Of a DNA stretch of 7,494 nt, positions 1 through 5,902 are shown piece by piece (position 1 is the first letter of the stretch; every line of letters begins with the position of its first letter). The translations under genes and the position numbers were made by a program. This DNA comes from Thermoplasmata archaeon. GTDB taxonomy: Archaea > Thermoplasmatota > Thermoplasmata > Lutacidiplasmatales > UBA184. The notes below the pieces were generated by a model, which ran no database searches, had not been told where the DNA came from, and saw only the letters and a list, made by a program, of their open reading frames with translations. The stretch spans positions 1 through 7,494 of the forward strand of contig JASHTI010000050.1 in assembly GCA_030040625.1 (NCBI GenBank), in the 5' to 3' direction.

Positions 1-2
1 CG

Positions 3-23
3 GGGGCGGGCCCCTCCCGCCCC
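3..23. terminator. GC hairpin at left edge, possible terminator of an upstream gene
   Basis: An 8-bp perfect inverted repeat, GGGGCGGG (3-10) and CCCGCCCC (16-23), encloses a 5-nt loop. It lies 53 nt before the ATPase start. No T-run follows on either strand, so it is not a classical intrinsic terminator. It may end a gene that lies left of the window. In DNA this rich in G+C such stems arise by chance fairly often, so the functional call is weak although the repeat itself is plain. Confidence 0.3.
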
Positions 24-58
24 GGAGCGCCGGCGCGGGGCAAGAGCGGATATGGCGC

Positions 59-75
59 CGGGGTTCGACCCCCCG
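59..75 (+). other. Hairpin directly before the ATPase start codon (T-arm-like)
   Basis: A perfect 5-bp stem, CGGGG (59-63) with CCCCG (71-75), encloses the 7-nt loop TTCGACC and ends one base before the ATG at 77. In shape and loop sequence it looks like a tRNA T-arm, but no acceptor, D or anticodon arm fits around it. If transcribed, it occupies the place where a ribosome binding site would be, and no Shine-Dalgarno motif is visible there. It could be chance, a regulatory fold, or part of the promoter of a leaderless gene. Confidence 0.3.
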
Positions 76-76
76 A

Positions 77-754
77 ATGGCCGAACCGGTCGTCGTCGGG
101 CATGACGTCTGGAAGATCTACGGGGCCGGCGAGACCGCCGTCCCGGCGTTGCGGGGCTTGAACGTCGAGATCCGGCGGGGCGAGGTCCTGGCGGTCATGG
201 GTCCGTCCGGCTGCGGCAAGACGACGTTCCTGAACTGCTTCAGCGGGCTGGACGACATTTCGCGGGGCGAGGTCACGCTCGAAGGGACCAACATCCACAC
301 CATGCCGGACGCGCAGAAGAGCGCCTACCGTGCGCGGCGCACGGGGTTCGTGTTCCAGTCGTACAACCTGCTGCCGATCCTGTCGGCGGAGGAGAACGTC
401 GAGATGCCGCTGCTGATCGCCGGCCGCCCCGCCAGCGAGGCCCGCAGCGAGGCCCGGGCGATCCTCAAGCAGATGGGGCTCGGCGACCGGCTCGCGCACC
501 GGCCCTCGGAGCTCTCCGGCGGACAGCAGCAGCGGGTCTCCCTCGCCCGCGCGCTCGTCGCCCACCCCGCGATCGTCTGGGCCGACGAGCCGACCGGCAA
601 CCTGGACGCCGAAGGGGCCCACGAGGTGATCTCGCTGCTGCGGGAGCTGAACCGCCGCTTCGAGCAGACGATGGTCGTCGTCACCCACGACGCGGACGTC
701 GCCGGGGCCTGCGACCGGACGCTCCGGATGCGGGACGGCGCGTTCGTCGGCTAG
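77..754 (+). CDS. ABC transporter ATP-binding protein, MacB/LolD (type VII) family
   Basis: This is the cytoplasmic ATPase that powers the FtsX-type permease encoded next to it. The 225-residue length is normal for the family. All ATPase motifs are intact: Walker A GPSGCGKTT (42-50), Q-loop Gln94 in FVFQSYNLLP, signature LSGGQQQR (146-153), Walker B IVWADEP with catalytic Glu171, D-loop GNLD (174-177) and switch His204 in VVTHD. The N-terminal VWKIYGAGE...PALRGLNVEI and the FQSYNLLP stretch are typical of LolD/MacB ATPases. The ATG at 77 matches the usual family N-terminus, and no upstream ATG, GTG or TTG lies in frame within the window, although the frame is open to the left edge. There is no Shine-Dalgarno motif; a hairpin sits directly before the ATG. 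The stop is 11 nt before the permease start, so the two are almost certainly cotranscribed. The family includes lipoprotein sorting, macrolide or peptide efflux and cell-wall hydrolase control, and the sequence does not decide between them. Confidence 0.96.
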   Translation: MAEPVVVGHDVWKIYGAGETAVPALRGLNVEIRRGEVLAVMGPSGCGKTTFLNCFSGLDDISRGEVTLEGTNIHTMPDAQKSAYRARRTGFVFQSYNLLPILSAEENVEMPLLIAGRPASEARSEARAILKQMGLGDRLAHRPSELSGGQQQRVSLARALVAHPAIVWADEPTGNLDAEGAHEVISLLRELNRRFEQTMVVVTHDADVAGACDRTLRMRDGAFVG

Positions 755-759
755 GGGGG
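754..759 (+). promoter_or_regulatory. Possible G-rich ribosome binding site of the permease gene
   Basis: Six G residues begin in the last base of the ATPase stop codon (TAG, 752-754) and end 6 nt before the permease ATG at 766. This is the right spacing for pairing with the CCUCC of 16S rRNA, although the match is imperfect. It supports 766 as the start and translation of the permease right after the ATPase. Confidence 0.3.
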
Positions 760-765
760 CCGGCC

Positions 766-3717
766 ATGGCCGTCGGGATCGTCGGGGCGCTGCTCGGCCT
801 CCTCGCGATCATCGCGGTCGTCACGGTGGTGCTCGCCTTCCGCCACCGCCTCGCCTTCCGCATCGCGGCGCGGAACGTACGGCGCGGCCGGGCCCGGACG
901 GCCCTGCTGATCGCGGGGCTCCTGGTCGGCACCACGATCGTCTCGGGCAGCCTGATCGTCGGCAGCACCGTCGAGCAGCTCGTCGACCACTACAGCTACC
1001 TGGGGGCCGGCTACGTGGACGAGGCGATCACCGCGCCGTCCACGGCGATCGGCGTCACCTACTACCCCTACGCGGTGTTCACCCAGGTCCAGACGGCGCT
1101 CCACGGCAACGCTACGATCGCCGGGGCCGCCCCCGAGATCGTCAGCGTCGCGGCGGCGTACGATCGGGACTCGAAGGTCCCGGAGACGGACCTGAACCTG
1201 ATCGGGGTCAACGGCAGCCAGAGCACCGCCCTCGGAGCGTTCGTCGCGGACAACGGCACGCCGTTCGCAGGGGCCGCTCCCGGCCACGTCCTGCTGGACG
1301 ACCAGGCGGCGGCGGCGCTCGACGCGCGGGCCGGCGACACGGTCGTCGTCTACGGCGTGACGGCGGTGCCGCTCGTGGTCGAGGCGATCGTCCAGGAGAA
1401 CGTCCGGGGGGCGTTCATCACCGCCGGGCTCACGCCCGGGAACCTGTTCGTCGATCTCGCCACCGCCCAGACGATCGAGAACGCCTCCGATCGGATCAAC
1501 TACATCGCCATCACGAACTCCGGCAGCCAGGCCGCCGGCGCCGCCGCCTCCGCGTCGGTCGCGGCCGGGCTGAACGTCACGCTGGCCACGGTGCTGCAGG
1601 CCCATGCGCTCACCATCTCGACGCCGCTGGCGACCTCGCTCGCCAGCGCCCAGCGGAGCGGGCAGTCGATCGAGACGCTGTTCCTCGCGCTCGGCCTCTT
1701 CGCGATCCTCGCCGGCGCGATGCTGATCGTCGGGATCTTCGTCATGCTCGCGGAGGAGCGCAAGGGCGAGATGGGGATGCTGCGGGCGATCGGGATGCGG
1801 CGTCGCGAGCTCGTCTACACCTACCTCTTCGAGGGCGTCGCCTACGCGGCGGCGAGCGCGCTCGCCGGGGCCCTGCTCGGGATCGGCGTCGGCTACCTAC
1901 TGGTCCGGCTCGCGGGGGCGATCCTCCAGGGCGACGGCATCCCGGCGAGCGTCTTCGTGCAGTCGTTCACGGTGACGCCGGCGGGCCTCGTGATCGCCTA
2001 CGTGATCGGCTTCCTGCTGACCCTGATCACGGTCGTCGTCGCCTGCCAGCGGGTCAGCCGGCTCAACATCGTCCGGGCGATCCGGGACCTCCCCGAGCCC
2101 CCGCCGCCCGTGCGCGCCTACACGTTCCTTGCGTTTCTGGGGGTGGCGATGGTCGCCCTCGGGGGCCTCGCCTACCTGCGGAGCTACCGGGGCGCCGGCA
2201 ACATCTCCTACCCGCTCATCGCCGGAGCGATCGTCCTCCTCGGCCTCGGGCTCATCGCCGCGCGCTTCGTCCGGAACCGCTACGCCTTCACGGCCGCGGG
2301 GGCCGCGGTCGTCCTCTGGACCGGGGTCGAGCCGCTCCACACCTGGCTGTTCGGGACCGGCCACTCGAGCTCGATCTTCAACCTCTTCGTCGAGGGGATC
2401 CTGCTCGTCGGCGGGCTCCTGCTCGTGGTGCTCCTGAACGCCGACCTGCTCGTCGCCGGGCTCCGGCGCCTGCTGGGCCGCCGGGCGCAGTCGAGCCCGG
2501 TCGCCCGCATCGGTCTCGATTACCCGGCCCGGCGGCCGTCGCGCACCGCGATCAGCCTCACGATCTTCGCGCTGGTCGTCTTCACGATGGTGGCGACCGC
2601 CGGCGCGGGCGCCTCGCTCCAGGGGAGCCTCAACCAGTCGGTCGCCACGGAATCCGGTGGCTACACCTTCTACGGCTACTCCGAACGGCCCCTGCCGAAC
2701 CTCTGGACCGAGATCTCCGCGAACGCGACGCTCGCGCCCATGATGACGAACGGCGTGCCGCTCGTCCTGGGCGCCATCGACGTGGACGTACCGGGCTACG
2801 CGGGCGATCCGTACCCCGACACCCTGCTCTCGGCGCCGACGAACACCAGCGGCGCCGCGAGCTTCTACGACACCAGCGGCTTCACCTTCGAGTCGACCCT
2901 CGACGGGATGAGCGCCGCCGCGGTCCTCCACGACCTCGCCACGGAGAGCGGCGTCGCCATCGTCGACGAGAGCTACGCCCAGATCGCCAACTCCTTCTCG
3001 CTGGGGGGCGCGGCCCACCCGAAGCTCACGGTCGGGACCGAGATCCAGGTCGCGACCTCGGCGGGGACCCGTACGACGAGCGTCACCGTGATCGGGATCC
3101 TCGCCGAGTCGATCGTCTCCGGGGTCTGGGTCAACCCGACGACGGCGACCGCGCTGGGGGACGTCAACGAATCCGGCTACCTGATGACCGTCGCCCCCGG
3201 CGCCTCCGCGACGACCGCGGCGCAGGACCTGAAGCGGGCGTTCTTCGCCGCGGGCCTGGTGCTGTACGACTTCCGCGACCTCCTCGCGACCTCGATCAGC
3301 ACCACCGAGGGGTTCATCGGCCTCCTGGAGATCTTCGTCGGCCTGGGGCTCGGCGTCGGGATCGCGGCGATGGGGATCTTCGCGCTGCGGGCCGTCGTAG
3401 AGCGCCGCCGGGAGATCGGCATGCTCCGGGCGACCGGCTTCACCCGCGGCATGGTGCTGCGCTCGCTGTTCCTCGAGTACTCGTTCGTCACGGTCCTCGG
3501 GATCGCCATAGGGGTCGCCCTCGGGTTGCTCGTCGTCTACAACATCTCGCTGTCTCCGAGCGCGGTCACGGAGGGGATCCAGTCGTTCGTCGCTCCGTGG
3601 GTGACGGTCGTCGAGGTCGCGGTGATCGCCTACCTGCTCGTCCTCGTCGCGATCGCGCTCCCATCGCTGCGAGCCGCGCGCCTCCCGCCGTCCGAGGCCG
3701 TGCGGGCGACGGAGTAG
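766..3717 (+). CDS. Large ABC transporter permease with two FtsX repeats
   Basis: This integral membrane protein (983 aa) is the partner of the upstream ATPase in a type VII ABC system. These usually transmit force or extrude substrates from the outer membrane face instead of moving them through a central pore. Helices by eye: an extra N-terminal one (3-25), then repeat 1 with helix 46-66, an outer domain of about 236 residues (67-302) and helices near 304-328, 352-382 and 404-428. A proline-rich linker (DLPEPPPPVR, 441-450) leads to about four middle helices (452-565). Repeat 2 has helix 593-615, an outer domain of about 234 residues (616-849) and helices near 850-876, 900-926 and 944-966. 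Each repeat carries the FtsX coupling signature: EERKGEMGMLRAIG (330-343) and VERRREIGMLRATG (878-891). The equal outer domains and matching signatures indicate an internal duplication, so one chain should serve an ATPase dimer. The outer domains hold many N-x-S/T sequons. The ATG at 766 is preceded by a G-run; a later GTG near residue 21 would remove the extra helix and cannot be excluded. Substrate unknown. Confidence 0.94.
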   Translation: MAVGIVGALLGLLAIIAVVTVVLAFRHRLAFRIAARNVRRGRARTALLIAGLLVGTTIVSGSLIVGSTVEQLVDHYSYLGAGYVDEAITAPSTAIGVTYYPYAVFTQVQTALHGNATIAGAAPEIVSVAAAYDRDSKVPETDLNLIGVNGSQSTALGAFVADNGTPFAGAAPGHVLLDDQAAAALDARAGDTVVVYGVTAVPLVVEAIVQENVRGAFITAGLTPGNLFVDLATAQTIENASDRINYIAITNSGSQAAGAAASASVAAGLNVTLATVLQAHALTISTPLATSLASAQRSGQSIETLFLALGLFAILAGAMLIVGIFVMLAEERKGEMGMLRAIGMRRRELVYTYLFEGVAYAAASALAGALLGIGVGYLLVRLAGAILQGDGIPASVFVQSFTVTPAGLVIAYVIGFLLTLITVVVACQRVSRLNIVRAIRDLPEPPPPVRAYTFLAFLGVAMVALGGLAYLRSYRGAGNISYPLIAGAIVLLGLGLIAARFVRNRYAFTAAGAAVVLWTGVEPLHTWLFGTGHSSSIFNLFVEGILLVGGLLLVVLLNADLLVAGLRRLLGRRAQSSPVARIGLDYPARRPSRTAISLTIFALVVFTMVATAGAGASLQGSLNQSVATESGGYTFYGYSERPLPNLWTEISANATLAPMMTNGVPLVLGAIDVDVPGYAGDPYPDTLLSAPTNTSGAASFYDTSGFTFESTLDGMSAAAVLHDLATESGVAIVDESYAQIANSFSLGGAAHPKLTVGTEIQVATSAGTRTTSVTVIGILAESIVSGVWVNPTTATALGDVNESGYLMTVAPGASATTAAQDLKRAFFAAGLVLYDFRDLLATSISTTEGFIGLLEIFVGLGLGVGIAAMGIFALRAVVERRREIGMLRATGFTRGMVLRSLFLEYSFVTVLGIAIGVALGLLVVYNISLSPSAVTEGIQSFVAPWVTVVEVAVIAYLLVLVAIALPSLRAARLPPSEAVRATE

Positions 3718-3756
3718 GCCCGCGACCGTCCTCGATCGACGAGCCCCCGGACGAGG

Positions 3757-3791
3757 GCCGCGATCGGTCGCGGCGGGGCGCTCGACGCCCC
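3757..3791. terminator. Two back-to-back hairpins between convergent genes, possible bidirectional terminator
   Basis: The 137-nt gap between the converging permease and CLC genes contains two adjoining hairpins. The first pairs GCCGCGA (3757-3763) with TCGCGGC (3768-3774) around the loop TCGG. The second pairs GGGGCG (3775-3780) with CGCCCC (3786-3791) around CTCGA. A third, smaller stem pairs GGTGG (3819-3823) with CCACC (3827-3831). None has a T-run on either strand. Their place, 40-75 nt after the permease stop and 64-98 nt after the CLC stop, fits termination for both transcripts. The evidence is structural only. Confidence 0.4.
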
Positions 3792-3854
3792 GGTCGCCGA
3801 GCTCTCGGAGTCGCCTGGGGTGGGGCCCACCGGTCGGGCCGGCCTGCCGGGATC

Positions 3855-5750
3855 CTACGGCGAGGGCGGCGGCGAACCGGGCGGCTCCTCTCCGCTCGGA
3901 GGCGGCCGCGCCGGCGGACGTCGGAGGCCGCCGGCCAGATCGATCGGCCGCTCGCGGTCCTGGTCGAGGCGCTGATGGAGCACGCGCGCGTCGAGCAACG
4001 AGTCGCGCGTCAGATAGCCGACGACCTGGGTCGGCTCGTCGGGGTCGACGACCGGGATCGCGTTGCCGTCCCCGGCCCCGAGCCGCTCGGCGGCCCGGCG
4101 CATCGGGTCGCCCGGCGTCACGCTGCCGGCGAGCGGGCGGCCCAGCTCGCGCACGGGCGTGGAGGCGCGTCCGCCCTCCTCCAGGAACCGACGCAGGTCC
4201 CCGCGGGCGATGAAGCCGGACGGGCGCCCGGCATCCGAGAGGAGGACGAGGCCGATCTCCCGCTCGCGCGGAACGTCGGCGGAGCGCAGCGCCTCTTCGA
4301 CCGTCAGATCGGCCGGGACCGTGGCGACGCCCGTGTGCATCACCGCGCGGACCGGGACCTGCTCCAGGGGGTCCGCGGAGTACTCCCGCGCGACGTGGAC
4401 GCCGCGGCGTGCGACCTTCTCGGTGAGGATCGAACGCTTCATGGTGATCACCGTGACCCCTTCGGCGACCAGGCCGGCGACCAGCAACGGCAGGAGGGCC
4501 GTCACGTCGTGGGTCAGCTCGAGGGCGAAGACGACTCCCGTGAACGGCGAACGCATGGTCCCGCCGAGCGTCGCCGACATGCTCACGAGGACCCACAGCG
4601 GAACGGAGCCGAACGGCAGGAGGTGCGCCTCGAGGAGGCCGAGGGCGCCCCCCATGATCAGCAGGGGCGCGAGCACCCCGCCCGAGGTCCCGGAGCCGAG
4701 CGCGATCGACCAGATCAGCGCCTTGACCACGAGGAGGGTCACGACGAACACCACCGTCACCTCGAGCGCGGGAGCGAGGCGCGTCAGCTGCCCGTTCGAG
4801 CAGCCCATCATCGCGCAGATCGTCCCGTAGCCGACGCCGAGCGACTGGACGGCGATCAGCCCGCCGATCCCGACGACGACCCCGCCGATCGCGGGCCACC
4901 ACATCCAGTGGATCGGGAGCCGCCGGAACGCGTCCTCGAAGAAGTAGACGGCCGCGGTCAGGGCGGTGGAGAAGACCCCCGCGACCAAGCCTACCAGGAG
5001 CGCGCCCGCCAGGATCCAGCCGGTCGGGTAGGGGCTGAGGGGGATCGGGAACAGCGGCCCGAAGCCGTGCGCCGGAACGAGGTACCAGCTCAGGAACGCC
5101 GCCGTGGCGCTCGCCGCGCCGACCGGGATCAGGCTCCGGGGGCGCCACTCGAAAAGGAGCAGCTCCACCGCGAGAAGGACGGCCGCGACCGGCGTGTTGA
5201 AGATCGCCGACATCCCGGCCGCCGCCCCGGCGACCAGCAAGGTCTTGCGTTCGGAGGCCGACAAGCGCAGGGTCTGCCCGAACAGAGAGCCGAGGGCGCC
5301 GCCGGTCATGATGATCGGGCCCTCGGCCCCGAACGGGCCGCCGGTTCCGATCGAGACGGCCGAAGAGACCGGCTTCAGCACGGTCAGCTTGGGCTGGATC
5401 TTGCTTCGGTCGATCAGGATCGCCTCGAGCGCCTCGGGGATCCCGTGCCCGCGGATCCGCTCCGAGCCGAACCGGGCCATCAGGCCGACCAGGAGCCCGC
5501 CGGCGACCGGGACGGCGATCGAGAGCGTTCCCCAGGTGTTCGCCGGGGGGACCGCGGCGACCGAGAGCCGGCCGAAGTAGAACAGGTTCGTGAAGAACCC
5601 GATGAGGTCGTAGAGGGCCGCGGCCACGAGGGCGCCCAGGACCCCCACGACGACCGCCAGCAGGGCGATCGTCACCATCCGGCGATCCGAGGTGGTGAAG
5701 TCGCCGAGGCGCTCAGCGCCGGAACGGACCGGCTCGGGGGCGGTTGCCAT
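3855..5750 (-). CDS. CLC-family chloride channel/transporter with C-terminal CBS pair
   Basis: This membrane protein (631 aa) of the CLC superfamily should act as a homodimer that conducts or exchanges anions such as chloride. The CLC core covers about residues 25-450: GHGIPE (101-106), GGPFGAEGP with the external gating Glu143, the FNTPVAAVLLAVE helix (184-196), GSGTSGGVLAP (352-362) and SPFTGVVFALELTHD (401-415). Two CBS domains follow (about 465-525 and 532-590), then a low-complexity Pro/Gly/Ser tail (611-631). CBS1 keeps the Asp of the GxxTxxD-type motif (Asp518), but CBS2 reads GYLTRDSLL with Ser584 where Asp is usual, so nucleotide sensing may be altered. Compared with E. coli ClcA, Ser107 is His102, Glu203 is Leu197, Phe357 is Leu360 and Tyr445 is Leu442. 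An in-frame TGA 9 nt upstream (complement of 5757-5759) makes the ATG at 5750 the earliest possible start. The gene follows GH15 on the same strand after 152 nt, with inverted repeats in between, so it may have its own promoter. Family assignment is secure; channel versus exchanger is not. Confidence 0.95.
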   Translation of the reverse strand: MATAPEPVRSGAERLGDFTTSDRRMVTIALLAVVVGVLGALVAAALYDLIGFFTNLFYFGRLSVAAVPPANTWGTLSIAVPVAGGLLVGLMARFGSERIRGHGIPEALEAILIDRSKIQPKLTVLKPVSSAVSIGTGGPFGAEGPIIMTGGALGSLFGQTLRLSASERKTLLVAGAAAGMSAIFNTPVAAVLLAVELLLFEWRPRSLIPVGAASATAAFLSWYLVPAHGFGPLFPIPLSPYPTGWILAGALLVGLVAGVFSTALTAAVYFFEDAFRRLPIHWMWWPAIGGVVVGIGGLIAVQSLGVGYGTICAMMGCSNGQLTRLAPALEVTVVFVVTLLVVKALIWSIALGSGTSGGVLAPLLIMGGALGLLEAHLLPFGSVPLWVLVSMSATLGGTMRSPFTGVVFALELTHDVTALLPLLVAGLVAEGVTVITMKRSILTEKVARRGVHVAREYSADPLEQVPVRAVMHTGVATVPADLTVEEALRSADVPREREIGLVLLSDAGRPSGFIARGDLRRFLEEGGRASTPVRELGRPLAGSVTPGDPMRRAAERLGAGDGNAIPVVDPDEPTQVVGYLTRDSLLDARVLHQRLDQDRERPIDLAGGLRRPPARPPPSGEEPPGSPPPSP

Positions 5751-5767
5751 CGTAGGTCACAATCCCC

Positions 5768-5819
5768 CGACCGCGGGCGGTCGCCGATCGATCGGGAGCA
5801 CGTCGCCCACCGGTGGGCG
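5768..5819 (-). promoter_or_regulatory. Cluster of three inverted repeats upstream of the CLC gene
   Basis: Three perfect inverted repeats lie in a row 18-69 nt before the CLC start. CGACCG (5768-5773) pairs with CGGTCG (5778-5783) around CGGG. Directly adjoining is the 12-bp palindrome CCGATCGATCGG (5784-5795). Eight bases on is the 16-bp palindrome CGCCCACCGGTGGGCG (5804-5819). The position suits operators for a dimeric regulator, or hairpins in a leader or at the end of the GH15 transcript. A hand estimate for this base composition puts about one 16-bp perfect palindrome in two such windows by chance, so only the clustering is suggestive. Confidence 0.35.
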
Positions 5820-5847
5820 CCGCAAGACGTTGGCGGGAGCCGGCACG

Positions 5848-5893
5848 CCCTCCGGGCTCGCGGACCGAGGCAACGCCGGGGGCGCCCGGAGGG
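5848..5893 (-). terminator. 10-bp inverted repeat just after the GH15 stop, possible terminator
   Basis: CCCTCCGGGC (5848-5857) and GCCCGGAGGG (5884-5893) are perfect reverse complements separated by 26 nt. On the minus strand the stem begins 9 nt after the GH15 stop codon (5903-5905). The loop is long and no T-run follows, so it is not a canonical intrinsic terminator. It could instead stabilise the 3' end of the GH15 mRNA. A competing small stem, GCCC/GGGC (5847-5857), is nested in the left arm. Confidence 0.3.
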
Positions 5894-5902
5894 GGCCGCC
5901 GA

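Noticed and set aside
11..83. A tRNA gene ending near the ATPase start, suggested by the T-arm-like hairpin
   Set aside because: No 5' acceptor strand pairs with 76-82, no anticodon or D arm can be drawn, and the 3' part is the start of the ABC coding sequence.
3718..3854. A small gene in the convergent gap
   Set aside because: The 137 nt hold hairpins and no start codon followed by a plausible protein with its own ribosome binding site.
1897..5148. A 1083-codon open frame on the minus strand across the permease and CLC genes
   Set aside because: Its translation is Arg/Gly/Asp/Pro-rich low complexity with no family motif, and it overlaps two genes with intact domains. Long stop-free shadow frames are expected at this G+C content.
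5740..5770. A Shine-Dalgarno site before the CLC start
   Set aside because: The G-run on the minus strand lies about 14 nt before the ATG and the closer GTGA is only a four-base match; neither is convincing.
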